Below are positions 34,901 to 47,175 of a DNA stretch of 64,000 bases, piece after piece. Origin of the DNA: Tubulanus polymorphus (lineage: Eukaryota; Nemertea; Palaeonemertea; Tubulaniformes; Tubulanidae); NCBI RefSeq assembly GCF_964204645.1, contig NC_134033.1:5366231-5430230 (forward strand), given 5' to 3'. The translations under genes were made by a program, and so were the position numbers. The notes below the pieces were generated by a model, which worked only from the letters and a program-made list of their open reading frames with translations, was not told the DNA's origin and ran no database searches. Numbering within the stretch: the first letter of the stretch is position 1; each line of letters begins with the position of its first letter.

Positions 34901-37900
34901 CGATTCATACACCCATTGCGGTGTAGGCGCACTGAAAGGGTTAAGCGAACTGATAATAACTTGATAGTCTCAAGATTTAAGACCACTGGATCCAGTTCCA
35001 CAGTTGTGAGTTAAATTTGACACGATAGACCTAAAACAAAACATTGAAAAATGAACCGAGTAAACTCTAACTCACAACTGTGCAACCGGGCCCTGGACTT
35101 AACTCCTCGACTGTGGACCCCCAAGTAAAACCATCAGGAAGTTACTGAACCTGACAAATGGACTACCCCGAATAGCTCAACAATCGAGATTCTTGAGGTC
35201 ATTTCTTTTACCTGTGAATAGCTTCGTCGAACCCGGTCTTCGCGACGACGAGGAATTTCGAGAACGTGTAGTCGATCAAGTCGTCGTAGTTCTGAAGTAA
35301 ATAGAGTAAATCAAAAATAAAACAGAATGAAACCGCGTCGAATTTTGAACTTCAAAATTGTACATATATGAAATGGTTTTAAATGGAAGTTTCTGTAGAG
35401 GTCTGGCCGTAATGTGGTTTTGTCATTACGCTATATTGAACTGATTTACATCATGGCAAACACCCAGTACGTAGCTTCTACAGGCTCTTTATTGTGTCTA
35501 TATCTATTTGCGTGACACACCCCAAAAGATTCCGACAATTACTTTCGAAAGACCTTCCCCGATTTATCAAATTGGAGAATTATCTACATGCACATGCATA
35601 CATAAATACATGCGCTACCGAGTTCCCTGATTGTTAACTCAGTGAAATATTTACAGCAGTCTCAACGCTACCGAGTACCCTGATTGTCAATTCGGTGAAA
35701 TATTTACAGCAGTCTCAACGCTACCGGGTTCCCTGATTCTCAACTCTTGTGAAATATTTACAGCAGTCTCAACGTTACCGAGTTCCCTGATTGTCAACTC
35801 TGTGAAATATTAAGACAACGAATACCAAACGACGTATACGAAACACACGTACCTCTTGCAGTTTATGATTTTCATCGCAGATCGCCGTGAACGTCTCGAT
35901 GATCGGAATTTGCAGAAGCATGTTGGGTTGCTGACAGTCGCCGGCCACGTGGTGCATCATGGTCAACAAACAGTCGTTCAGAAAATCGGTGTTCTGTCGA
36001 AATCGCGTCAGCAATTTGCCGTACTGGGCCATCATACTCTCCGTCGCGAAACTATGAAATAAACGACAACAAGAAATAAGTTAAACAGAGTTGTCGAACA
36101 GCCCGGTACACTCAGACGTCGAAAAAAAGATAATAAGGTTAGAACCGGCTCGACGCAAATTTAAAAGATCAAAAACTGAAATCTATTTATCGACAACGTA
36201 AAATATCAAAAATTCGCAGATAAGATATGAACATCATTAAATCAATGTTTCTTTCCAGTTAAATCAAATTCCCTGCATTACGGCCCGAGACCCTCACGCA
36301 GCTAACTGTCTGGAAACTTTTTCATTTCTCGAAGAAAGTTTTAAAAGGAGAAAAATTTCATCCAAATAGATCCCGAAAAGCCCATCCAAATTTTCAGTGG
36401 GAGGGCCACATACAAGAGCCAACACCAATTACCATGCTTGTAGCACTCGCATTGCCGAACAAGCCCTTAACGGTCCATTCTTATTTTCAGGTCCACCCCT
36501 GTCGAAGAATCATAAATCCTAGAAGTTTCACAATAAACACATCAAAGTATAAAACAACGCAAACCTTATCGAGGCGACGCAGGCTTGGAGTCATGCCATA
36601 TTTTCCAGGGGCCAGTTGCAGAGTCGTGAATTAAGTCCGGTTTAAACAACTGAAGATCGGTCTTAAGTTGTTAGATTGGCTATATAATCAAGTTGGTCTT
36701 AGACTGGTCATAAGTCTTAGCCATTATTATGCAACCGACCCCCCGAAGTGCAGTCACCAGAATGCCGTACGATGCGTACGGATGAACTTACTTTTTAACA
36801 TGAGCCAGCATGTTGAACGTCAGCGTAGTCGCGGCCGCCGCGTTGTTTTGGCTGTTTACGACGTTCTCCATCATCAGCAGCAAACGATGGTTCGTCATGA
36901 TCGCTTTCGACAGAAAATCCAACGTCTGTTCGTCGTCGTTGCTGTTGTTCTTATGCAGACGGATTAACAGAACGTAGAGCATTCGAATGTCGTACGACGC
37001 CGTCAGTCGAACTGTCGAAAATAAATCGAAGTAGCTATTTGTTTATTATTACCACTCATTTTGCTTTCTTTTCCCCTGAATATTCCCTGACATGCGCTTT
37101 GGTTTTCCCTGACTTGATCTGCTAAGAATCTGATCCATTAATTAACACAGCCGAATACGTACATAAAGAGATAAATGGAAACTGTTTGATTTTACATGCG
37201 ATAAGGCTGTCTCAAATTTCCCTCACTTTTTCCGGATGATATTTAGCTTCTTTTTTTCCTTTTTTTCTTATATAAAATTCTCAAACTTTTTCTAAGACAA
37301 TTTCCTGACTTTTCTTGATGCCCAGGTAAGTGAAGAAAATTCAAAATCAGTCTCATTCTTAACATAATGAATGCTTTCGATGATATCTGGGGTGGGAAAA
37401 GACAGGAGAAATTACCTAAGGTGATGGGGGATACAATGAGCAGGTTTTCCATGGGGGTGGGTACAGACAGCAGATTGTCTGAGGGGGTGCAGGGTCCAGA
37501 CAGCAGAATATCTGACGGGGTGTAGGGTCCAGACAGTAGATTGTCTGAGGGGGTGTAGGGTACAGATATAAGATTTTCTGAAGGGGTGCAGGGTACAGAC
37601 CGCAGATTGTCTGAGGGGGTGTAGGGTACAGATATTAGATTTTCTGAAGGGGTGTAGGGCATAGACAGTAAATTGTCTGAGCGGGTGTAGGGTACAGATA
37701 TTAGATTTTCTGAAGGGGTGTAGGGCATAGACAGCAAATTGTCTGAGGGGGTGTAGGGTACAGATATTAGATTTTCTGAAGGGGTGTAGGGCATAGACAG
37801 CAAATTGTCTGAGCGGGTGTAGGGTACAGATATTAGATTTTCTGAGGGGGTGCAGGGTACAGACCGCGGATTGTCTGAAGGGTCGGGGTGAATGTGGTGT

Positions 37901-40900
37901 AGACTCGTACCTTGAAGACTTGTGATGAAATTTTTGTTTCCGTTCAAACCTTCTTCCATCATGAACGTGTCGAGCACGGCCAGGAGTTCATACATCGCCA
38001 TTAAAACATTGTGTAGCCTGAAATACCACGATAAGAAACGCAGATCAATAACAGCGTATCCGACCCTACATCGCGAAATTCCGAGTGATAATGGGTGATT
38101 ATATCACTCGATGTTTACGGAAACCGATTTCAGACACACTTACTGTTTCCAGTAGACACGAGCGGCCGATTCGTCGATTTTCAACGACACTAAATACCGT
38201 TCGCTATAGTCGACCGCTAAATACGTCAGATAGCTGAAGATCTCCGCCGAGTACGCCGGCCTACGAAAAATAAAAACGAACAAATAAATGAAAAGAACGG
38301 CGCGAACAGTCAAAATAGCGCTCGAAGGTAACTAGGAGTCCTAGTTGAAATGCCTGACTACGTATCTGAAAATATCGCTATTCAACACCCTGGGCGAACT
38401 TCAATTATCAGGGTTAGTCGACTATAGTCGAACTAAGTGAAACCGAATGTAAATTAGTTGAAACTATATCGCGAAAATTGTAGTTCGGACCTAATCCCAA
38501 GATGGCTGACATTGTGAAATACGTTAAAACCGAACTATAGTGCGTTCGGTTATTAGTCCTGATGATAGTCCAGTATAGCGTGAGTACCTGTATAGTGGCA
38601 TAGTATAGTAGGCCTATTGGACGGGGAGTACATACGTACAAGCCCAAGATTTTATTCATATTCGAAAATTCATTTTTCAAATCAGGACCTTCTTTGGATT
38701 TGGGTGGTCTGTCGTAACTAACCCATTTAACCCCCAATCACTACGGGCCTGAACATTGCATACCGTAAGTCTGACTCCTGTTTGTAGTTTGTTCAATTGA
38801 CTTCACACGCTGATAGGCTTTTGTAAATTGAGGATGATTTTTAGGCCTATCCATCATTGATAAAATCTTAAATTTCAGCATCCATATCCTACAACACACT
38901 AGCGACATCTGGTGGATACGGTAAGTGGAGTCCTCTATTACCACAGTAGTTGACGTCCTACTGCACACTATTGACACCTGATCCTCCTTGCCACAAATGG
39001 AATCCTTTAAGGCAACAGTATATGTCCTACTGCACATTAGTGACACCTGGTGGATCATCAAGTGTCACAAGTGAAACCCCCAAATGCAGCGGAAGTCGAT
39101 ATCGAAATGCGCGCTAGTGACAAATGGTGGAACCTCACTTGCCGATGAAACGTTAAAAAAATAATAAATCTTGCCACTTACTCGACAGGATCCCAGCCGA
39201 CTTCTTCCATGACGGCGAATTTCGAGAAGAACATCAGCGTCCACAGAAAATACGACTCGGCCTGTTCGTACGATATCCCGTTGTAGTTGTAGTTCGACCG
39301 CAGCAGACTGGCCTGAATACAGAATGGAAACATGTCAATATGATACGAACCGTAAGCTATTCCGTGAGACCTCTAACGGGCAAAACCAGCTATCCCACCA
39401 GATGGCGTGACGAGCAGTAGGTCATCAGTAGGTCAATTTTCGAGCAGTAGGTCAATTTTCGCTCGATCTTTCTTCATCTATAATCTCTAATACATATTGT
39501 ATATTCATCCATTATCAAAATTAATACATTTTCAATGAACTTTGAACTGGATTTTTAGACTCCATAATCCATATATTATCACAGCACCCGCCAAGTATAC
39601 TTTCAACGTCAATAGTAGAGAGGCATCGAAATGTATATTAAGAGCTGGGTTTTCGTTACATGATCTAAAAGCAATTTCATTCGTAAGCAAGTGGAGTGGG
39701 CGAATGATAAGAGCGTTCCACTCAAGGAACCTAGGTTGTGGGTTTGAACCTCGTGCATTACTGTAATGTCCCCGTCCAAGACACTAAACTTCATCGCCTC
39801 TCTCCGCCCAGGAGTGAGTGGGTACTTGGCCTGATAGACGACTCCTAGCAACTGCTCGGATGTTACTTCTCCGCAGGGAGAGATGTTTGATTCATCGTTA
39901 GGCCAGGCGTAATAAAACCTGTTTAATGGAAAGCGCCTTTGAACACTGTATCCCACTGAAAAGGGTGCTATAGAAACTAAATTACTATAGCTCAATTACG
40001 ATCTAAGACAAAAGACATGAAAAGAACATAATAACAACCCCCCTGGTTTTGCAAATAAACCCAGCCAAACACTATCTTCAAGGTGTAAATAGAACCTAAG
40101 GCGTCGATAAACATACCTGCAAGTTGTTGACCAATTGCGCGAAGCCGTGCTTTAAGAACTGTACGGTAAAAATGCAGAGCAAATCGCTGAAAAAAAAAAC
40201 GGAAATAAACACGCTTAACAAAATGCAACAATCGGAACGAAAAAAAAAACACACCTGGAACTGGACCATGGGAACATTCATAATGAGTCATCATCTAATT
40301 TTTGTTTGTTAGTTTGTCTTTTATCTTTAGGTTGTATAATTGTTTTATGTAATAAGCAGTGAGGGCTTTTAGAAAACAGCACTGCATAAAAGCATATTTC
40401 ATCATCATCTTGATCATCATATTATAATGATATCAATAATAATAATTATCATTATCATAATCATCACTTTCATTGGTTGAAAATTGATTCTTCCTCTAAA
40501 GATTAGAGATTATAACAATAATAATAATAATGATAATAATAATAATCATCATTAAGGTCGAAAAATATAGTGTTCCTCTGAAAATTGGGGATTATCATAA
40601 TAACAATAATAGTAAAATTAACGCACATAGAGAATAGATAATAAAAATATTCCATATATACATAAATGCATAAAAAATTTAGAAGAGACTCAAAACCCAA
40701 AATCGACCGTGAACAAATTCATAAGATTAGAATGAAATATTCCATAATCCAAAATAAAATTCTCAACTCTAAAACAAAATGTCCTTTAAACATAAAATCG
40801 TACTCGGTTTGAATCTTTTATTAATCGTTGCTAAATTTGTTTATAGGGGGTTTCGATCTAAACTCGTTCTAAAGACGTTACCCTCTTGCCTAAGCCCTGT

Positions 40901-43900
40901 TCACCCCACCGCGACTACTCCCAAATCCAGGCGACGACCGCGACCGACAAATAACGTTGTAAAGCGATGAACGAACAATGTCTGCTTCTACTGCTTCTAA
41001 TTGGCAAGAGCCAGCAGCGGTTGATTTCGTGAATTCATTTGAAACACATACCCGCACTCCCATAATTCAAACTGTAGTCCGTACGTCATCTCGCGCTGTA
41101 GAAATAATTCATTAACCCTTTCAGTACACTACCCCTTCCAGGAAGCCAGTAAAACATAATTATCCTGATACAACACTCTCTTTGAATCATCAAGGATTGA
41201 TAAATAAAACAGTCCAATTTACCTGATATCTCTAAATGTAGTTGTTTCACCAAAAATTAAGAGTAATTTGACATAAAAAATAATAGTTAATAATTTAAAA
41301 TGAACTATAAATTATTTCAAGAGTATTTCGATATTTTTGGGAGTAGAAACTCATCTCAAATACTCACAGGCAGGTCTGATAAGAGGGTTTTTATGAGAGG
41401 AGAGGGAGAGAGAGATTTTTCCCCTTTATTTCTAATCTATCTAACCCCACCGCCCTGAGTTTTGCAGGTAAGTGGTGGTCACCCCGTAACTGGTGCGTGT
41501 GCTCTTTAAACACGCGTTCATGGATGCCCCATTACGAACACGCGGAAACAATCGCTCCAATAAAAAGAATCAACGTCATTCGATCGACGACGCCTTTATT
41601 TTGTTATGTTCGTTCTATTTCCGTTCTAGCGCGCATACGTGTCCCCGGCGGTCGGCGATTAATTGGCTCGCCGCCAGAAAACGAACGGCAGGAAGAGAGA
41701 GGGATGGTCTCTCGCGCGGGGAGCGGCAATTTCTGATCGCATTTTCTGATTAATGACAATATATATATATCTTTATATAAACATATTGAAAAAAAAAGAA
41801 GATTTCCTGATTAGATGAAAATTGCGTCGTGTTAATTCGCGTTTTTCCGGGGGGCAATTATCGAAATTGGAAATTACGCCGCAAAAAACACTCGCCGCAA
41901 CGACGTCGGTCCATTTCCAGTCGAATATAGAACTTCCCGAAGGTTAGGAAATCAAATCACTTGTGTAAGTGATAAATACAGCAAAAACAAAGCAGCGTTA
42001 TTTCTAGAAAAGTCAAGGCGCGTATACCCGACCTTATTAAGTTTTCACTGCCTATTCTATAGAAAACCCTTATGTTGTTCCCTTGATAATTATTTGAGCG
42101 TTTCGCAAATCCTTTTGTCTTCACTAATAAGGCTGTCTGCTATTTACCAGAAAACCCTATTATTATTCCCTTGATTATCATCAGGGTTTTTCGCTACTTC
42201 GAAAATCTCTTCGCTATACTCTTGGTTTTTATCATTTTCTTTCTTTTCACATTATTAGGGTTTTATGCCATTTCCAAGAAAACCCTTTTGTTATTCCCGT
42301 GATTATCATTGGGTTTTCATTCCTTCTCATAGTTCCCACAGTTATATGAATTCAAAATTCCCAAGTTTTTCCCAAGTATTTCATGGGTGATTTTTCAATT
42401 TTCTCAAATGCAAATGAACACATCGTCATGCTATAGTCAACATTTTAGCGGTGACTGGTTGATGAAGGTGATTTTCAAGGGAAATTACTGAAGAAAGTTG
42501 CCCTTGGCAAATGCAATATGTGAAATGTAATGAATTTCCCAAATATTTCGGAAAACCAGGAATTATTATTTCAAAATTTTTTCCAATTTCCCTGTTCTGT
42601 GGGAACTATGCCTTCTAGTAAATATTTTTTGTATACCTTTTGTTTTCATTAGAGCTATATTGCTATTCTGTAAATTATCATTTGAGATTTCTGCTTCTGT
42701 CCAGAAAGCCTATTGTTGTAGCTACTTTCTAGAAAATCATTTTGCTATCCTCTTGGTCTTCAATAATGATCCTAATGTAACTATCTCTAACTGTCATTAG
42801 GGTTATCCGCTACTTTTCAAGAAAACCCGATCGATTTTTTGCGCATTTCTTGAAAATCTCTTTTCTATCATCGGTATGATCATTCTCTTTTTTGTTAAAG
42901 TTTTCTGCTATTTTCCATAAAAGCCCTATCACTTCCTTGATTATCACAAGGGACTTCGTATCTTTCTAGAGATTCTATTTTTCTATCCTCTAGATTTTAA
43001 TTGCTTTCTTCGCTATTAGGATAATTTTTTGCCATTTTTCAGAGAAGCACGTTGTTATACCCTCGATTATCATCAGGTTTTTTCGTATCTTACAAGAAAA
43101 TCTTTTTCATCCTCTCGGGTTTCATCGTTCTCTTCATTATTAGCATTTTCTGCCACTTTTGAGAAATACGTATTATTATTCCCTTGATTACACCTAAACA
43201 CGGCACAACCCCAGTCAAGAAAGGGTCAACCCATCAGAACTCAAGCCACCCCTATCTGCCCTGCCCTGTCAGTTTTAGTGGGATTTCGAACCCGATAGCT
43301 TATCATAAACCAGACATGCAAGTCCTCCAAATACCTCACCAAAGTCAACATCTTCCTATTCTGGGGGCCAAAAGGACATGATTTTGGTTGCCTACCTCGT
43401 CAAATCTTACATCATATGAAAGCCTATTTACTACAAAATAACCAAAATTTGTAGTACATGGGAATAAACAGGGAATGAGCTATTCGGCATCGTGATAAAC
43501 TTGGATTTTGCCAAATGAATTTTCTGAGGAGTAATCGACACTACATAGTGACGATTCAGTTAAGAATCACAATATCTGTGACAAGTAACGAGACGAGTAG
43601 TACTGTGTAGGTTAACTGTTTATTGTTAACTGTTTTAGCTCGTGCCTCAAATAAACAGTTAACCTATACAGTACTACGTGGTACTCGTCTCGTTACTTAT
43701 TTTAAACCTCGTTAACACGGCTACTCTACGAATAATATCTGTGACAAGACTCGATGAGTATAAAATCTCACAATGTGTGAACGAATCTAAAAAGTTTATC
43801 TAAAATAATTAGTAACATTTCAGGTGGTAACTATACCACCCTTCATCAGTCTGAAATGACTCGCAAATAATTGCCTAATTCTAATGATTGCTAATGGGTT

Positions 43901-46900
43901 AACGTGATGAAAGTGATGAAACCTACCCCAGTTCGTTCTCGAGTGGATTCGATTCAATCGACGAGTCGAGTCTCAGCGAGTTCTCGCCGCCGGCGCACGT
44001 ATCCATAACGCTTAACGCGTCTTCGCGTCGCGAGGCCTCCTCATCGTCGTCGTCATCATCATCGCGGTCATCCTCATCGTCGTCATCGACGTCCATCGAT
44101 TTCATCGACAGACCTGAATCCGAGCAGATGTGATCGCTGCCGACGTAATCGAGCGGCGATTTTTTCTTGCCGGCACCACCTTGAGGCTCATCGTCGTAGC
44201 TGCTGTACGAACAGTCCCGCGACTTGATGCGGGTGGAGCCGTCCTCCGGCTTGTCTCTGGCGCCGCCGCCTGCCGCGATGTCTTTCCGCGACGACCAATA
44301 ACGTGGCAGCATTTTTGCCGTGAAAAGATGGTCGTTCTGAAAAATCCGAAAACGATGATATTCTTATATAAAACTCATATAAAAAGGCGGTGCTGCCATC
44401 TTTCAACAGAGATGAAAACTAATTATTGATAACATCAATACACCGCAATACGGTGTACTAGCAGAATCCATCACTTATACACCGCACTGAGGTGAAGACG
44501 CACGGAAAGGGTTAATGAGAGTTTATTTCAGCGACGATAGATACCTGATGTTTGTAAATGACATTGAGTAGTTGCGCGATCGCGACGACTAGTCGGTTGA
44601 CGGACGGTGAATGCAGCAGCATCAGCAACTCGTTTCCCAAACCTGCACGTAGTAAATTCCTGCAAAAGTTTCCAAGGAGTTAGAAGAGTGGCGAACAAGA
44701 AGCAAACCGAAGGGAAAAATGAGAACAGTTCCAGCTGAAATCCGCGGTTTATTTCGAGAGGTGTCGGTTATATGCCGATAATACCCAGGGTCCAGTTCCA
44801 CAGTTCTGAGTTTAGATTTAACTCATTGAAAATGAATTAGCTTTAACTCAGAGTTAACACTAACTCACAACTGTGGAACTGGATCCAGGACACAGTTCCA
44901 CAGTTCTATGTTTAGGATCTGACTCTGAGTTAACTCGTTGAAAATGAACTAATTTTAAGCTCGGAGTTAACTCAAACTTACATCTGTGGAACCCGGTCCA
45001 GATATATTTTGTCAGCAAGAGCTGGCTCTCAGTTTTCCCCTTTCACTAACGCTAACGTTCTATATCAGTTATATGTAAAGTCTGAGATATTTCATGTAAC
45101 AGACTGTAAACACATAAATAATAATGATAATAATAATCTATTTTCTTATACGGCGATGCACAATTACTAAGTGCAAATCATTTTCCAAAATATCAATTTA
45201 ATTATCATTATTATTGTCATAACCATTATTTTCGGTGCTTTTAATATTGTTAATATTATCGATAACATCATTATTTTTATCATTAATAATATCATTATTA
45301 CTGTACATACCTGAGAAGTCCTCGTGACCGCTCGGCGTGTAGTGGGTTCGACGAAGTGGGAACCTTCAGTAGATTCGCCAGCAGATGTAAACTGAGAACG
45401 GTTAAATCGAGGGCTTCGTCGTCGAGCGGATACTTGCCAGCCTGCGGTGTAGAAAATATATCACGTTTAAACGACATATCGAATATTCATTCGAACGATT
45501 AAATTTGACGGGAAGCTGAAAGTGACGAGAGGATGAGTGATGAGGTGGCCTAGGAGGAGTGGTAAGGTTTATGAGATGAGAGACATGGGAAGAAAAAAAG
45601 TGGAAGGGACGGATAGGAGTTTAAGTTCAGGTTTATTGTGTAAAAGCTCAAGACCAAGGAGAGAAGGAAGGAAAGGAAAGGCTAAGAAGGGGCAGAGAAA
45701 GGCTAAGGGAAAGAGATAGGTGCTAAGAAGGGGCAGTGCAAGGGTAAGAAAGGGAAGGGAAAGCGTAAGGAGGGAAAGAGAAGGGCAAGAAGGGACAGGG
45801 AAAGGCTTAGAAGGGACAGAGAGAGGGAAAGGCTTAGAAGGGACAGAGAGGGGGAAAGAAGGAGCAGAAAAAGGCTAAAAGGGCAGGGAAAGAGTAAGAA
45901 GGGACAGAGTAAGGATAAGAAGGGAAAGAGAAAAAGACAAAGGGCAGAATCATTAGGTTCATAAAACAATGTAGTCATCAATCAGCGCTATAAATACCAC
46001 CACGAGCACGCGGCGCCGCCGGATTATATTTCACGTTCGTTTATAAAAAGAATTGCGTCGGCAATGAATATGGCGATATAGCTGATTGACTAGGAGTGTC
46101 AGCGCTGCCGCGAAACAACTGACAAATGCTATTTATTTCTTCTTCCATCAACTAAATTATTTTTCGCGATGATGTTGATTCATTTAATAAGAGCTCGCTC
46201 GCTCGCACCTGCGCGCCCATTCACTTTACCGCAGCGTCGATATCGCGCGGATCCGGATATTAACCAGCGACAATGGACTGGAGAATTGTCTGAAACTCAA
46301 CGGTATCAACGAGGATGACTAATAGGATATAGTCAAAACGTCAAATAAACTACGTAGCTGAAGGTGCATTTTCGTTTCCTTCAGGGACGGATCCATGGCA
46401 ATTCCTTGGCTACAGCACGGTGAAATAAAAAGGGCACAAACTTAAAGAACAGCCAGTATCCCTGCCCAGCGAGATCCAAGTTCATCACTATCCCGAATAG
46501 CTCATTTGATGTTTATTTCCATGACCACAAGTTCGTGGTTTTTTGAAGTAAATAGGAAGGCTTTCATATGATATAAGATTTGATGAGGTTGGCCACCAAA
46601 ATCATGTCCTTTTGCCCCCCGCCCCGAAATTCATCCAAACATACTTGGATTTGAAATGAGCGCTCAGATCTGTCATGTTCTAACTCCCAAATACTGGAGA
46701 ATTTCAAATAGGAAGGTGTTGATTTCGGCACGGTTTTTCAACGTCTCAGACGTTGGTCATGTCTCGTCTTTACATTAGCCACTCAGTGTTCCTTATGGAC
46801 AACCAGCTCTAGCACCAATTCAGCGTGTCCAAAACATTGCTGCTCGTTTAATTTCTAGAGGCCGTGAATATGACAGGATTTCTCCTAATTTAAAGCGGCT

Positions 46901-47143
46901 TCACTGACCTACCTATCATAGCCAGGATTGATTTCAAGATCCTGTGTAATTAATGTACATCGGTGCATCGGCCCAAACAGACTCTGTCCCATTTGGCACC
47001 CGTGTGAACAGTTGTGCTCGTGTGATCACAGCTTTACTGCATGTCACTGAAGGATGCACCAGATATTGTTCTGCGGATTCACTGCAGATTCATCGCACCC
47101 GTACATAATATGGCGATGGCGCCTTCTCATCGGCTGGACGACA

Positions 47144-47175
<32 letters not shown>

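Noticed and set aside
45703-45981. Leu/Ser/Phe-rich membrane-like ORF
   Set aside because: Only the complement of a purine-rich minisatellite. Composition alone explains the hydrophobic reading.
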